Part shown: in pieces, positions 36,491-44,426 of the stretch | How the letters are laid out: each line of letters starts with the position of its first letter | How positions within the stretch are numbered: position 1 is the first letter of the stretch | Assembly (NCBI GenBank): GCA_024643795.1 | Contig: JAHEMF010000004.1 | Location: 1 to 64,000, forward strand | DNA from: Bacteroidota bacterium | GTDB taxonomy: Bacteria; Bacteroidota; Bacteroidia; AKYH767-A; OLB10 | DNA length: 64,000 nt | Direction: 5' to 3' | Notes under the pieces: generated by a model | Databases searched by the model: none | What the model saw: the letters and a program-made list of their open reading frames with translations, nothing else | Told to the model about the DNA's origin: nothing | Translations under genes and position numbers: made by a program

Positions 36491-37309
36491 TCAGTTACGT
36501 GAAACTACGAAAAACGGATTGAGCAGGTCTTCTTTATTATAACCCATTTCAATATCCGTATCATAGATATTGATGGTACATCCTGCAAAAGTAGCTATAG
36601 CATGGCCTGCAGCAGTGTCCCATTCCATAGTTGGCGCCAGCCTGGGGTACACATCTGCTGTTCCATCTGCAACCAAACAGATCTTCAATGAACTACCACT
36701 TGAAATAAATTCAACTTCTCCATGCTTTTCACGAAGACCTTCGATGAAATTTTGAGTCTCGGCACTTAAATGAGACCTGCTTGCTACAGCTGTGAAGGGT
36801 CTGTTCATTTTTTGCACAGGTAACTTCTTACAAATACCTAAAACCGACTGCAGGTCAGAAAAATTTGTGGAACTTGAATGTGTGGAAGCAGATTCCAGCA
36901 TAAAGCTTCCTACATTACCTGCACCAAAGTATAGAGTGTCTTTAACCGGCGTATATATCACACCGGCAATAGATGCTCCTTGATGGATCAAGGCAATATT
37001 TACAGTGAATTCACCATTTCGCTTTATAAACTCTTTTGTGCCATCCAAGGGGTCTATCATCCAAAAATATTCCCAATTTTTCCTGTCTTCATATGGTATC
37101 TGTTTACCTTCCTCACTTAAAATTGGCAATTGAGTCAATAATAAGTCTGACACAATAGCTTGATTAGATCTTTTGTCTGCTAGTGTAAGTGGACTATTGT
37201 CGGCTTTGATTTCAACATTAAAGTTTCCCGAGTTGTAAACATCCATGATTGCCTTTCCGGCCTTTATAGATGCTTTAATAGCAATGATCAGATTGTGATT
37301 GATATCCAT
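36491..37309 (-). CDS. cysQ: 3'(2'),5'-bisphosphate nucleotidase
   Basis: CysQ removes the 3'-phosphate of PAP, the by-product of sulfotransferases and of PAPS reduction. The inositol-monophosphatase-type metal motif WMIDPLDGTKEF (83-94), the upstream EEG (66-68) and WDTAAGHAI (about 228-236) are all intact in 272 residues. The start abuts the cysN stop codon with no gap. Its place between cysN and the polysaccharide genes is telling: PAP inhibits sulfotransferases, so a co-transcribed phosphatase keeps sulfation running. Confidence 0.95.
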   Translation of the reverse strand: MDINHNLIIAIKASIKAGKAIMDVYNSGNFNVEIKADNSPLTLADKRSNQAIVSDLLLTQLPILSEEGKQIPYEDRKNWEYFWMIDPLDGTKEFIKRNGEFTVNIALIHQGASIAGVIYTPVKDTLYFGAGNVGSFMLESASTHSSSTNFSDLQSVLGICKKLPVQKMNRPFTAVASRSHLSAETQNFIEGLREKHGEVEFISSGSSLKICLVADGTADVYPRLAPTMEWDTAAGHAIATFAGCTINIYDTDIEMGYNKEDLLNPFFVVSRN

Positions 37310-38641
37310 TTATCTGATGATCATACCCGCACCTACAGTTTCATTAGTACCTTCATCAATAATAATTACACTACCTGTAACTCGGTTTCTTCGGTAATTA
37401 TCATAAAAAAGTTGGCCGGTGGTCCGGATCTGAATTCTGGCAATATCATTCATCCCGACCTCTTTGTCATTTTCATTTCGATGTAATGTGTTGATATCGA
37501 TCTTATATCTGATATCTTTTATAACACAACGCACATCTTTGATGGTGTGCTTGAGTGAATATTTTCCTCCGGTCATCATTTTTCTGTCGCTCATCCAACA
37601 AACCATAAGCTCCAGGTCCTGTGAAACATGTGGAGCGTTGTTTTCACGAACGATCATATCACCTCTGCTTATATCTATATCTGAATCAAGCGTCATGGTA
37701 ACAGACATAGGTGAAAAGGCTTCATCAATTTTATCTTCAACAGAAAATGAGTGCAAAGGATAAATGGCCTCGATCTTGGCAGAAAACCCTGAGGGTAAAA
37801 CTTTCACAGTATCCCCGGGCTTAAATACCCCGCCTGCTATTCGACCGGCATATCCTCTAAAATCATGGAATTCACGGGATTGCGGCCTGATCACATATTG
37901 AACAGGAAAGCGACAATCAATGTGGTTTTCATCACTACTGATATGTATGTTTTCAAGCAGATACAGCAAAGTTGAACCCTGGTACCACTCCATATTCTTC
38001 GACTTCTCAACTACATTATCGCCTTTCAATGCACTTATTGGAACAAAATGAATGTCTTTTACATCTAATCTAGAAGACAGTTTTTTATACTCATTCACAA
38101 GATGAACAAATGCCTCCTCATCATAGTCAACCAGATCCATTTTGTTTATACAAACAATGATGTGCGGTATCTGTAATAACGATGCAATAAATGAATGCCT
38201 GTTTGTTTGCTCTACTATTCCTTTCCTGACATCAACAAGAATGAGTGCCAGGTTAGCCGTAGATGCTCCGGTTACCATATTGCGGGTATATTGAATATGT
38301 CCCGGTGTATCAGCAATGATGAATTTCCTTCTTGGCGTTGCAAAATATCTGTATGCTACATCAATGGTGATCCCTTGCTCCCGCTCTGCCTTCAACCCAT
38401 CTGTAAGTAAAGCCAGGTCAACATGTTCAAATCCTTTTGCCAAACTGGATTTCTCAACTGCTTCCAGCTGATCTTCAAATATAGATTTGCTGTCATATAA
38501 CAACCTACCTATAAGTGTACTTTTTCCATCATCAACACTTCCTGCGGTAGTAAACCGAAGAAGCTCCATATTAAGGTAGTTGTCTAAGTCACTTGTCATT
38601 TCTTCAACTAAGATATTCTTTTCGAGTTTGTCAAGGTTCAT
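37310..38641 (-). CDS. cysN: Sulfate adenylyltransferase subunit 1 (GTPase)
   Basis: The large GTPase subunit of ATP sulfurylase drives APS formation from sulfate and ATP. The 443-residue product has the P-loop GSVDDGKST (34-42), DTPGH, and NKMD guanine-specificity motifs, followed by two beta-barrel domains of elongation-factor type. It is not fused to CysC, which is encoded separately here. The gene follows cysD after 2 bases. All key residues look intact. Confidence 0.96.
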   Translation of the reverse strand: MNLDKLEKNILVEEMTSDLDNYLNMELLRFTTAGSVDDGKSTLIGRLLYDSKSIFEDQLEAVEKSSLAKGFEHVDLALLTDGLKAEREQGITIDVAYRYFATPRRKFIIADTPGHIQYTRNMVTGASTANLALILVDVRKGIVEQTNRHSFIASLLQIPHIIVCINKMDLVDYDEEAFVHLVNEYKKLSSRLDVKDIHFVPISALKGDNVVEKSKNMEWYQGSTLLYLLENIHISSDENHIDCRFPVQYVIRPQSREFHDFRGYAGRIAGGVFKPGDTVKVLPSGFSAKIEAIYPLHSFSVEDKIDEAFSPMSVTMTLDSDIDISRGDMIVRENNAPHVSQDLELMVCWMSDRKMMTGGKYSLKHTIKDVRCVIKDIRYKIDINTLHRNENDKEVGMNDIARIQIRTTGQLFYDNYRRNRVTGSVIIIDEGTNETVGAGMIIR

Positions 38642-38643
38642 GA

Positions 38644-39549
38644 TTAAAAGTATCCTTGTTTTTTACGGTCCTCCATTGCTGTTTCTGAACGTTTATCATC
38701 GGTACGAGTACCGCGCTCCGTTACCCTTGCAATGGCAATTTCATTAATTATTTCAGTAAGTGTTGATGCGGCTGATTCCACGGCACCAGTACAGGTCATA
38801 TCACCTACTGTTCTGTACCTTACAGTTATAACTTCAGGGTTTTCATTTTCTCTGACCTTTATAAATGAAGAGTTAGCAAGTATTGTTCCTTCACGTCTTA
38901 CACACTCCCGCTGGTGAGAAAAGTAAATGGATGGTATCTCCAGCTTCTCCATAGCCAGATATTGCCACACATCCATTTCGGTCCAGTTACTCAATGGAAA
39001 TACTCTGAAATGTTCTCCCATGTGCTTTCTTCCGTTGAGAAGATTCCACAATTCAGGTCTCTGGTTTTTAGGGTCCCATTGTCCGAACTCATCACGATGT
39101 GAAAAGAAGCGTTCTTTGGCTCTTGCTTTTTCTTCATCGCGCCTTGCTCCACCAAGTGCTGCATCTATTTTTAATTCCTCTATCGCATCGAGCAATGTAA
39201 CGGTTTGTAAAATGTTACGACTTGAATTAGGCCCTTTTTCTTCAACTGCTCTTCCCTGGTCTATGCTATCCTGAACTGATCTTACAATAAGATTAGCCCC
39301 TATTTCCTCAACCATTTTATCTCTAAAAGCTATTGTTTCAGGAAAGTTATGGCCGGTATCAATATGAACAAGTGGGAAAGGTATTCTGGCAGGCCAAAAT
39401 GCTTTACGTGCCAGGTGAGTCATAACTATTGAATCTTTCCCACCGGAAAACAATAAAGCAGGGTTTTCGAACTGGGCTGCTGTTTCGCGTATCACATAAA
39501 TAGCTTCCGCCTCCAGTATACGCAGGTGATTAAGGTTATAAAGAATCAT
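38644..39549 (-). CDS. cysD: Sulfate adenylyltransferase subunit 2
   Basis: The 301-residue PP-loop ATP pyrophosphatase subunit carries FSGGKDSIV (34-42) and the CysD-type block RRDEEKARAKER (about 138-149), ending in RKKQGYF as is usual for the family. With CysN it forms adenosine 5'-phosphosulfate. Its ATG overlaps the cysC stop (ATGA) and cysN follows after 2 bases, so the three are translationally coupled. Confidence 0.97.
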   Translation of the reverse strand: MILYNLNHLRILEAEAIYVIRETAAQFENPALLFSGGKDSIVMTHLARKAFWPARIPFPLVHIDTGHNFPETIAFRDKMVEEIGANLIVRSVQDSIDQGRAVEEKGPNSSRNILQTVTLLDAIEELKIDAALGGARRDEEKARAKERFFSHRDEFGQWDPKNQRPELWNLLNGRKHMGEHFRVFPLSNWTEMDVWQYLAMEKLEIPSIYFSHQRECVRREGTILANSSFIKVRENENPEVITVRYRTVGDMTCTGAVESAASTLTEIINEIAIARVTERGTRTDDKRSETAMEDRKKQGYF

Positions 39550-40148
39550 TTTGCTGGCTTGATCAAGTTCATTACGTATGCTACAACTGTTTCAACTGAC
39601 TGATCAACTGACAACCTGTCTGTAGCAATCTCTATTTCTGCATTTTCGGGAGCCTCAAAAGGTGAACTTATGCCGGTAAAATCAGGTATCTGCCCTGCCC
39701 TGGCTTTTTTATACAACCCTTTCACATCTCTGGCTTCACAAATTTCCAGGGGGCAATTTACGAAAACTTCTACGAATTCCCCTTCACCTACGAGGCTTCT
39801 TACACTTTCACGATCCCTTTTAAATGGGGAAATGAACGCTGTCAGAACAACTATTCCGGCATCCACAAAAAGCTTGGCAACCTCACCAATACGCCGTATA
39901 TTCTCTTGCCGGCCTGCTTCTGTAAAATCTACATTGTTGTTTAACCCATGCCTTACATTATCTCCATCCAACACATAAGTCTTTATACCGGCACCGAAAA
40001 GCTTCTGTTCTACCTGATTAGCAATAGTGCTTTTGCCAGAACCGGAAAGTCCTGTGAACCAAACAATACAAGGAAGGTGTCCATTAGCACCAATCCGATC
40101 CTCTTTTCCAACTTTATATTCCTGTGGCTTAATATTGGTTGATCTCAT
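39546..40148 (-). CDS. cysC: Adenylylsulfate kinase (APS kinase)
   Basis: CysC phosphorylates APS to PAPS, the donor for sulfotransferases. The 200-residue product has the P-loop GLSGSGKST (33-41), DGDNVRHGLN (61-70), FTEAGRQENIRRIGEV (about 75-90) and the late FVNCPLEICEARD block. A separate CysC is needed to make PAPS both for sulfation and for assimilation, but no PAPS reductase gene follows here. It is 4 bases downstream of the permease gene. Confidence 0.97.
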   Translation of the reverse strand: MRSTNIKPQEYKVGKEDRIGANGHLPCIVWFTGLSGSGKSTIANQVEQKLFGAGIKTYVLDGDNVRHGLNNNVDFTEAGRQENIRRIGEVAKLFVDAGIVVLTAFISPFKRDRESVRSLVGEGEFVEVFVNCPLEICEARDVKGLYKKARAGQIPDFTGISSPFEAPENAEIEIATDRLSVDQSVETVVAYVMNLIKPAK

Positions 40149-40152
40149 GAAC

Positions 40153-41955
40153 TTATATTATATCATAAATTAATCCCAAAATTAAGATCACAGATATTAA
40201 ATACAAAAGAGTAAGTGGAATCCCGATCTTGACATAATCCCTGAATTTATAACCCCCGGGACCATATACCATTAAATTGGTTTGATACCCAAAAGGAGTA
40301 ATGAACTCTGCACATCCAGCAAAAGCTATTGCCAGTATAAATGGTGTATAAGAAAGGTCCGGGAAGCTACCCAGTCTCATTTCCTGAACCATAGCCATAG
40401 CGATAGGAAATGAAATTGCAACCGCTGCTTTGTTGGTCACCATCATTGACAGAAGATTAGTGATAAGATAAATTGTAAAGAGAGCGGCGATAGGTGAGTT
40501 AAATATCTCTACAACAGAAAGTAGTCCGTGTGCAAAATAAGTTGCAGCCCCGGAGTTTGTGATTGCCCTTCCTACAGCCAGTGCTAATGCCAATATTAAA
40601 AACATTTCAGCATCAAGATTTGATTTTATCCTATCAAAATCAATTGTTTTGGTTACTGCCAATAAAATCAGCAACACCAATAACCCTTTGAATAAGGCTA
40701 ATGATGTAAATGCAGATAAAAGGAAAACCAACACTGTGCCTCCAACAATAAATATAGATTTCGATTTTTCAGGTTTACTGATATTTGAAAATCCAGAGAT
40801 AGTATAAAAATCGTTGCTATCTTTTATTCTTGGTTTAAAATCATGTCCTGTTACAAGCAAAAGTAGATCTCCTGATCTGAGCTCTTGCTCACCTATACTT
40901 CCGGAAAGCCGTTCGCCGTCTCTACATATGGCAATTATTGCTGAATCATAGATACCCCTGAATCCGGTTGACTTAACAGTTTTCCCGATAAGGGAAGAAT
41001 TTGCTGCAACAACAACCTCTACCATTTCTCCACTTTCAGGAAGGTCTGTTTCGGCCAGATCGGGAAGTTTAATATCCTGACGATTCTTTACAAGCTCAGC
41101 AATAGTTTCTGTGTTACCTGCGAATATTAATATATCACCACCAGTAAGTATTTCATTAGGTTGTACCGGAGCTATGATCTTGCCATCACGAACTACCTCA
41201 GCCAAAAACAAACTTCCCAGATGCCGGAGAGTATCCTCAACCGTACCACCGATCAAACCTGAATTTTCGGGTATGATCGTTTCTATAAGGTATTCCCGTT
41301 TATGTTCTTCATATTCTTTTAGAGGGTCATTTCTATCAGGCAGTAATTTTGGTGCCAGGACCCATAGATATATCAATCCTACAATAGATAACGGCAAGCC
41401 CACATATGAAAAGTCAAATATGTGAAGTGGTTTTATATCAGGGTTCAGGTGAGATGCTTCCACAGCAAGTCCATTAACTACAAGATTTGTTGAGGTTCCT
41501 ATTAACGTGACCATTCCTCCAATAATAGCTGCGTAAGAAAGTGGTATCAGCACTTTTGAAGGTGATATTTTTTTATTCGAAGCCCATTGCCATGTATAAG
41601 GTATCATTATGGCAACCAGAGGTGTGTTGTTTACCCATGCAGAAAAGATAGACACCATAGATGTCATTCGGAACAAGAACCCCCGGTACGACAAGTCGGC
41701 ATGAAAAAGCCTGGAAATGAGCGCATTAAGCACTCCTGATGATTTGATAACATCGCTTATAAGCAATAATAAGAATATGACTGCTATTTGTTCATTGGCA
41801 AACCCATTAAGTGCCTCCCCAGGAGTGATTATGCCACTCACCAACAACATAGCTACAGCGATCATGAACACCAACGAAGGACGTATGAACTCTTTATATA
41901 AAGAGAATATGAGAAAGCACACCACAAAAGTGGTGATGATGACCTGTAAATTCAT
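40153..41955 (-). CDS. SLC13/DASS-family permease with RCK_C domains (probable sulfate importer)
   Basis: The 600-residue product has two blocks of membrane helices (about 3-200 and 395-600), each with a family-typical loop (NNTPLVAIMIPY; TNKAAVAISFPIAMA). Between them lie two RCK_C/TrkA_C domains of about 80 residues (about 215-300 and 305-385). SLC13-type carriers move sulfate or dicarboxylates with Na+. The position as the first gene before cysC, cysD and cysN points to sulfate. A perfect -7 element lies just upstream, and the gene likely heads a ten-to-eleven-gene operon. Confidence 0.88.
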   Translation of the reverse strand: MNLQVIITTFVVCFLIFSLYKEFIRPSLVFMIAVAMLLVSGIITPGEALNGFANEQIAVIFLLLLISDVIKSSGVLNALISRLFHADLSYRGFLFRMTSMVSIFSAWVNNTPLVAIMIPYTWQWASNKKISPSKVLIPLSYAAIIGGMVTLIGTSTNLVVNGLAVEASHLNPDIKPLHIFDFSYVGLPLSIVGLIYLWVLAPKLLPDRNDPLKEYEEHKREYLIETIIPENSGLIGGTVEDTLRHLGSLFLAEVVRDGKIIAPVQPNEILTGGDILIFAGNTETIAELVKNRQDIKLPDLAETDLPESGEMVEVVVAANSSLIGKTVKSTGFRGIYDSAIIAICRDGERLSGSIGEQELRSGDLLLLVTGHDFKPRIKDSNDFYTISGFSNISKPEKSKSIFIVGGTVLVFLLSAFTSLALFKGLLVLLILLAVTKTIDFDRIKSNLDAEMFLILALALAVGRAITNSGAATYFAHGLLSVVEIFNSPIAALFTIYLITNLLSMMVTNKAAVAISFPIAMAMVQEMRLGSFPDLSYTPFILAIAFAGCAEFITPFGYQTNLMVYGPGGYKFRDYVKIGIPLTLLYLISVILILGLIYDII

Positions 41956-41972
41956 GACAGTATTTGAAACCC

Positions 41973-41980
41973 CAAATTTA
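41973..41980 (-). promoter_or_regulatory. Candidate -7 element for the sulfation operon
   Basis: The minus strand reads TAAATTTG, a perfect TAnnTTTG, 18 bases before the permease ATG. No clear TTG -33 box is found at the usual distance, so the promoter may need an activator or the match may be chance. Confidence 0.4.
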
Positions 41981-42014
41981 TCATTTTAAAGGGGAGAATT
42001 ACTGCCGATAGAAC

Positions 42015-42836
42015 TTATAAGATGTTTGGATCAGGTTTTTTTGAAATATTATAAACTGCAGCCGAATAAGATTTTGAAGGTCTGGATTTATTAATAAAAA
42101 GCTCTTTGAACCAGAATAAGTGAGATATTACAGCCGTGATCTTCAGTATAAACTTTTTAACATAAAAGAAAGGGTTTCCCTTTTCTTTTATACCCGGGTT
42201 TGCATAAAAGCTGAAATTAATGAAATAGCCTTCCTTGATTGTATTAAGACCTGCGTTTTTTGTAGCACCGGTCAAAATTTTATGATCAATGATCTTATGA
42301 ATGCTATACACCTTCTTGCTAAAAATTCTTTGAAAAGTTCCAGCAACTCCATTGTGATTCGGCACAGTAGTGATAAGAACACCTCCTGGCTTTAAAAACC
42401 TGGAAACTGCCATGATCGCATTAACAGTATCCTCGAAGTGTTCTACCACCCCAAAAGAACAAACATAATCATAGCTTTCGATCATGTCTTCAGGAGGAGA
42501 GAACATATCCGCATGATGTATGGTTCCCTTTATACCTGCATTCTGTAATATGGCCTCTGCCTTTTTGCATCCAACAACTGAATAATCAAGTCCTGCCACT
42601 ATGAGACCCCATTCTTTATTGAAATATGGTAACCAACCGGAATTTCCACACCCTACCTCCAGTATCTTTTTTCCTTTAACTGATGAACCCATGAACACCT
42701 CGGTGAAAAAGAGGTGGTATGAATACTGAATATAATTGGATGTTGATTTATGGGTTATTTTTTTTGGGTCGGGAATTTTAAAATCTGCCCATTCTTTTTC
42801 CCAATACTCTTCACCGGCCTTATCATTATTTCCCAT
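42015..42836 (-). CDS. Class I SAM-dependent methyltransferase
   Basis: The SAM-binding motif I is ILEVGCGNSGWLPYF (about 58-72), with the acidic residue at the end of strand beta2 in VAGLDYS and the post-motif VCSFGVVEHFED (about 130-141). The FGVVEH pattern is of the Methyltransf_11/ubiquinone-type group. The acceptor is unknown. The 273-residue protein has an extra basic hydrophobic C-terminal part (about 200-260). The gene follows the short aldehyde dehydrogenase gene by 14 bases. It might belong to surface glycan or lipid modification, but the context is not decisive. Confidence 0.85.
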   Translation of the reverse strand: MGNNDKAGEEYWEKEWADFKIPDPKKITHKSTSNYIQYSYHLFFTEVFMGSSVKGKKILEVGCGNSGWLPYFNKEWGLIVAGLDYSVVGCKKAEAILQNAGIKGTIHHADMFSPPEDMIESYDYVCSFGVVEHFEDTVNAIMAVSRFLKPGGVLITTVPNHNGVAGTFQRIFSKKVYSIHKIIDHKILTGATKNAGLNTIKEGYFINFSFYANPGIKEKGNPFFYVKKFILKITAVISHLFWFKELFINKSRPSKSYSAAVYNISKKPDPNIL

Positions 42837-42850
42837 CTTGAAATGTAAAA

Positions 42851-43702
42851 TTAAATCCCAACCGGATGCCAGGAGGTTTTTATTTCTTGCAGATCAGTAA
42901 TCCTGTCAAGTGAAAATGATTTTTTTGAACTCCAGTTCTGATCACTCCAATTAGCAACTCTTTTCACATTTTGAGAAGCTAATGTATGAATCTGTTTTAT
43001 TAACTCTTTATCTGTAGAGTTGTGAACCAGAGCATTGATATCCAGATGCGATGCCAGCACAGAAACTAATTCATCAGCATAACCGGTTAAAACGTTAACA
43101 ACTCCTCCGGGAACATCTGAAGCTATCAAAACTTCACACAGTTCTATGGTTATCATAGCATGATTTTGTGCAGCAAGCCCTACCACCGTGTTCGATCCTG
43201 CAAGAGCTGGTGCTAAACACCCCACTAAGCCTGCCAAACCAGACGATTCCGGAAAGATCATTGCTACAACACCATTGGGCTGAGCAAATGAAAATGAAAA
43301 GTATGGGGCAGATACAGGATTTACCGTACCTGATATCTGCTGGTACTTATCGCACCAGCCTGCATAATATATGAAGGTATCAATTGCATGGTCAACTTCT
43401 TTTGCTGCAGCTGAACGAGTGCCGCCACTTAACTGTACAAGTTTCACAAATTGTTCTTTTCGGCCAGACAAAGTTTCAGCTATCCTATATAGTATAAGTC
43501 CTTTGGTGTAAGGTTCCACCTGGGACCATGCATTCAGTGCCTTCTGAGCTGCAACTACAGCATTTCGAACATCTTTGGGTGTGGCCCTGCAGATATTGGC
43601 GATCTCGTTCGCTTTTGGACTTGCCATTTTGTATGAACGACCCGACTCGGAGCGGGAGAATCTCCCGCCGATAAATAATTTATATGTTTTAGGAATTTCC
43701 AA
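42851..43702 (-). CDS. Short aldehyde dehydrogenase-family protein lacking the catalytic domain
   Basis: The 283-residue product covers only the NAD-binding half of the ALDH fold (KLFIGGRFSRSESGR at the start; NGVVAMIFPESSGLAG; DVPGGVVNVLTGYADEL). The catalytic cysteine and glutamate of the full enzyme are absent, and it ends at TSWHPVGI. I take TTG 43702 as the start because an in-frame stop lies three codons upstream. Short ALDHs next to a full ALDH occur in Bacteroidota and resemble the pseudo-catalytic half of ALDH16-type proteins. It may form a complex with the upstream full ALDH, but a terminator lies between them. Confidence 0.8.
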   Translation of the reverse strand: MEIPKTYKLFIGGRFSRSESGRSYKMASPKANEIANICRATPKDVRNAVVAAQKALNAWSQVEPYTKGLILYRIAETLSGRKEQFVKLVQLSGGTRSAAAKEVDHAIDTFIYYAGWCDKYQQISGTVNPVSAPYFSFSFAQPNGVVAMIFPESSGLAGLVGCLAPALAGSNTVVGLAAQNHAMITIELCEVLIASDVPGGVVNVLTGYADELVSVLASHLDINALVHNSTDKELIKQIHTLASQNVKRVANWSDQNWSSKKSFSLDRITDLQEIKTSWHPVGI

Positions 43703-43740
43703 TTCTGGTCACAAAATATTCAAAAAAGATCAAAAAAAGT

Positions 43741-43781
43741 CCCGCCTTGATCAAGCTTCGATTATTGAACCTCAAGGCGGG
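43741..43781 (-). terminator. Rho-independent terminator between the HNH-type gene and the short ALDH gene
   Basis: A perfect 10-bp stem (CCCGCCTTGA/TCAAGGCGGG) encloses a 21-base loop. On the minus strand it is followed by seven T. It lies 27 bases past the stop of the HNH-type gene, so readthrough into the short ALDH gene should be limited. Confidence 0.85.
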
Positions 43782-43807
43782 ATTTATTTATAAATAAAAT
43801 GTTTTGA

Positions 43808-44374
43808 TCAGTCTACTTCAACATGACTCCAGTTTTCTCCGGACTTGATCCTGTAAAGCTGCATTTCAGAGATATCATACTTTTCAGCGATCTCCCGCAT
43901 GGTTAAACGGCGATTAGGGTTGAATATCTGTTTTTTGATCTGCTTTACTGTTTTAACCGTTAGTTTATGACCTTCATAAATAGGACGATTCATTCGCTCT
44001 TCACGACTTTGAATCACCAATGGGCTTTTCTGCTGATGTTTGTGCATCTCATCCTTGTCTGCCCATTTCAGGTTATTGGTTTTGTTATTCAACTTATCAT
44101 GATCCTTATGAATCACAAATTCTTGTTTACGTCCTCTCTTCAGGAAATTTTCTGCAACCAACTTATGAATATAGTAAGTTTTATTTTCGCCAAATGGCTT
44201 AATATTCAAGGTAGGATAGCCTCCAATTGTAGTTCCGCGAAGAACTTTCCCATCATTGATGTTTTTACTGAAGCTTGCGATGCGACCGAGGTTAGAAACA
44301 GCGTAACGAAACCTTAAAGCTCCTTTAGGCATTTTTAACTCTTTCCACTTTTCATTTTTTAATGCTTTAATCAT
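43808..44374 (-). CDS. NUMOD4/HNH/HTH-domain protein
   Basis: NUMOD4-like N-terminus: W10 and YAVSNLGRIAS (about 24-34). HNH_3-type nuclease core: YYIHKLVAENF (H70 region), VIHKDHDKLNN (H89, H92, N96, N97) and NLKW (101-104). C-terminal helix-turn-helix: TMREIAEKYDISEMQLYRI (about 158-176). The combination resembles phage or homing HNH endonucleases, yet related chromosomal proteins with this length and end (YRIKSGENWSHV) are, as I recall, common in Bacteroidota. It sits 52 bases downstream of the ALDH gene on the same strand. The key catalytic histidines are present. Its role is unknown. Confidence 0.8.
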   Translation of the reverse strand: MIKALKNEKWKELKMPKGALRFRYAVSNLGRIASFSKNINDGKVLRGTTIGGYPTLNIKPFGENKTYYIHKLVAENFLKRGRKQEFVIHKDHDKLNNKTNNLKWADKDEMHKHQQKSPLVIQSREERMNRPIYEGHKLTVKTVKQIKKQIFNPNRRLTMREIAEKYDISEMQLYRIKSGENWSHVEVD

Positions 44375-44426
44375 GATACAATAGTATTTGGGGTTAACAT
44401 ATATGAATAACGTTACTTTGGGACTG

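Noticed and set aside
43808-44374. Active mobile intron or homing element carrying the HNH-type gene
   Set aside because: No intron or intein boundaries, direct repeats or interrupted host gene are visible; the flanking genes are intact at their ends and the short ALDH is a known short form in type.
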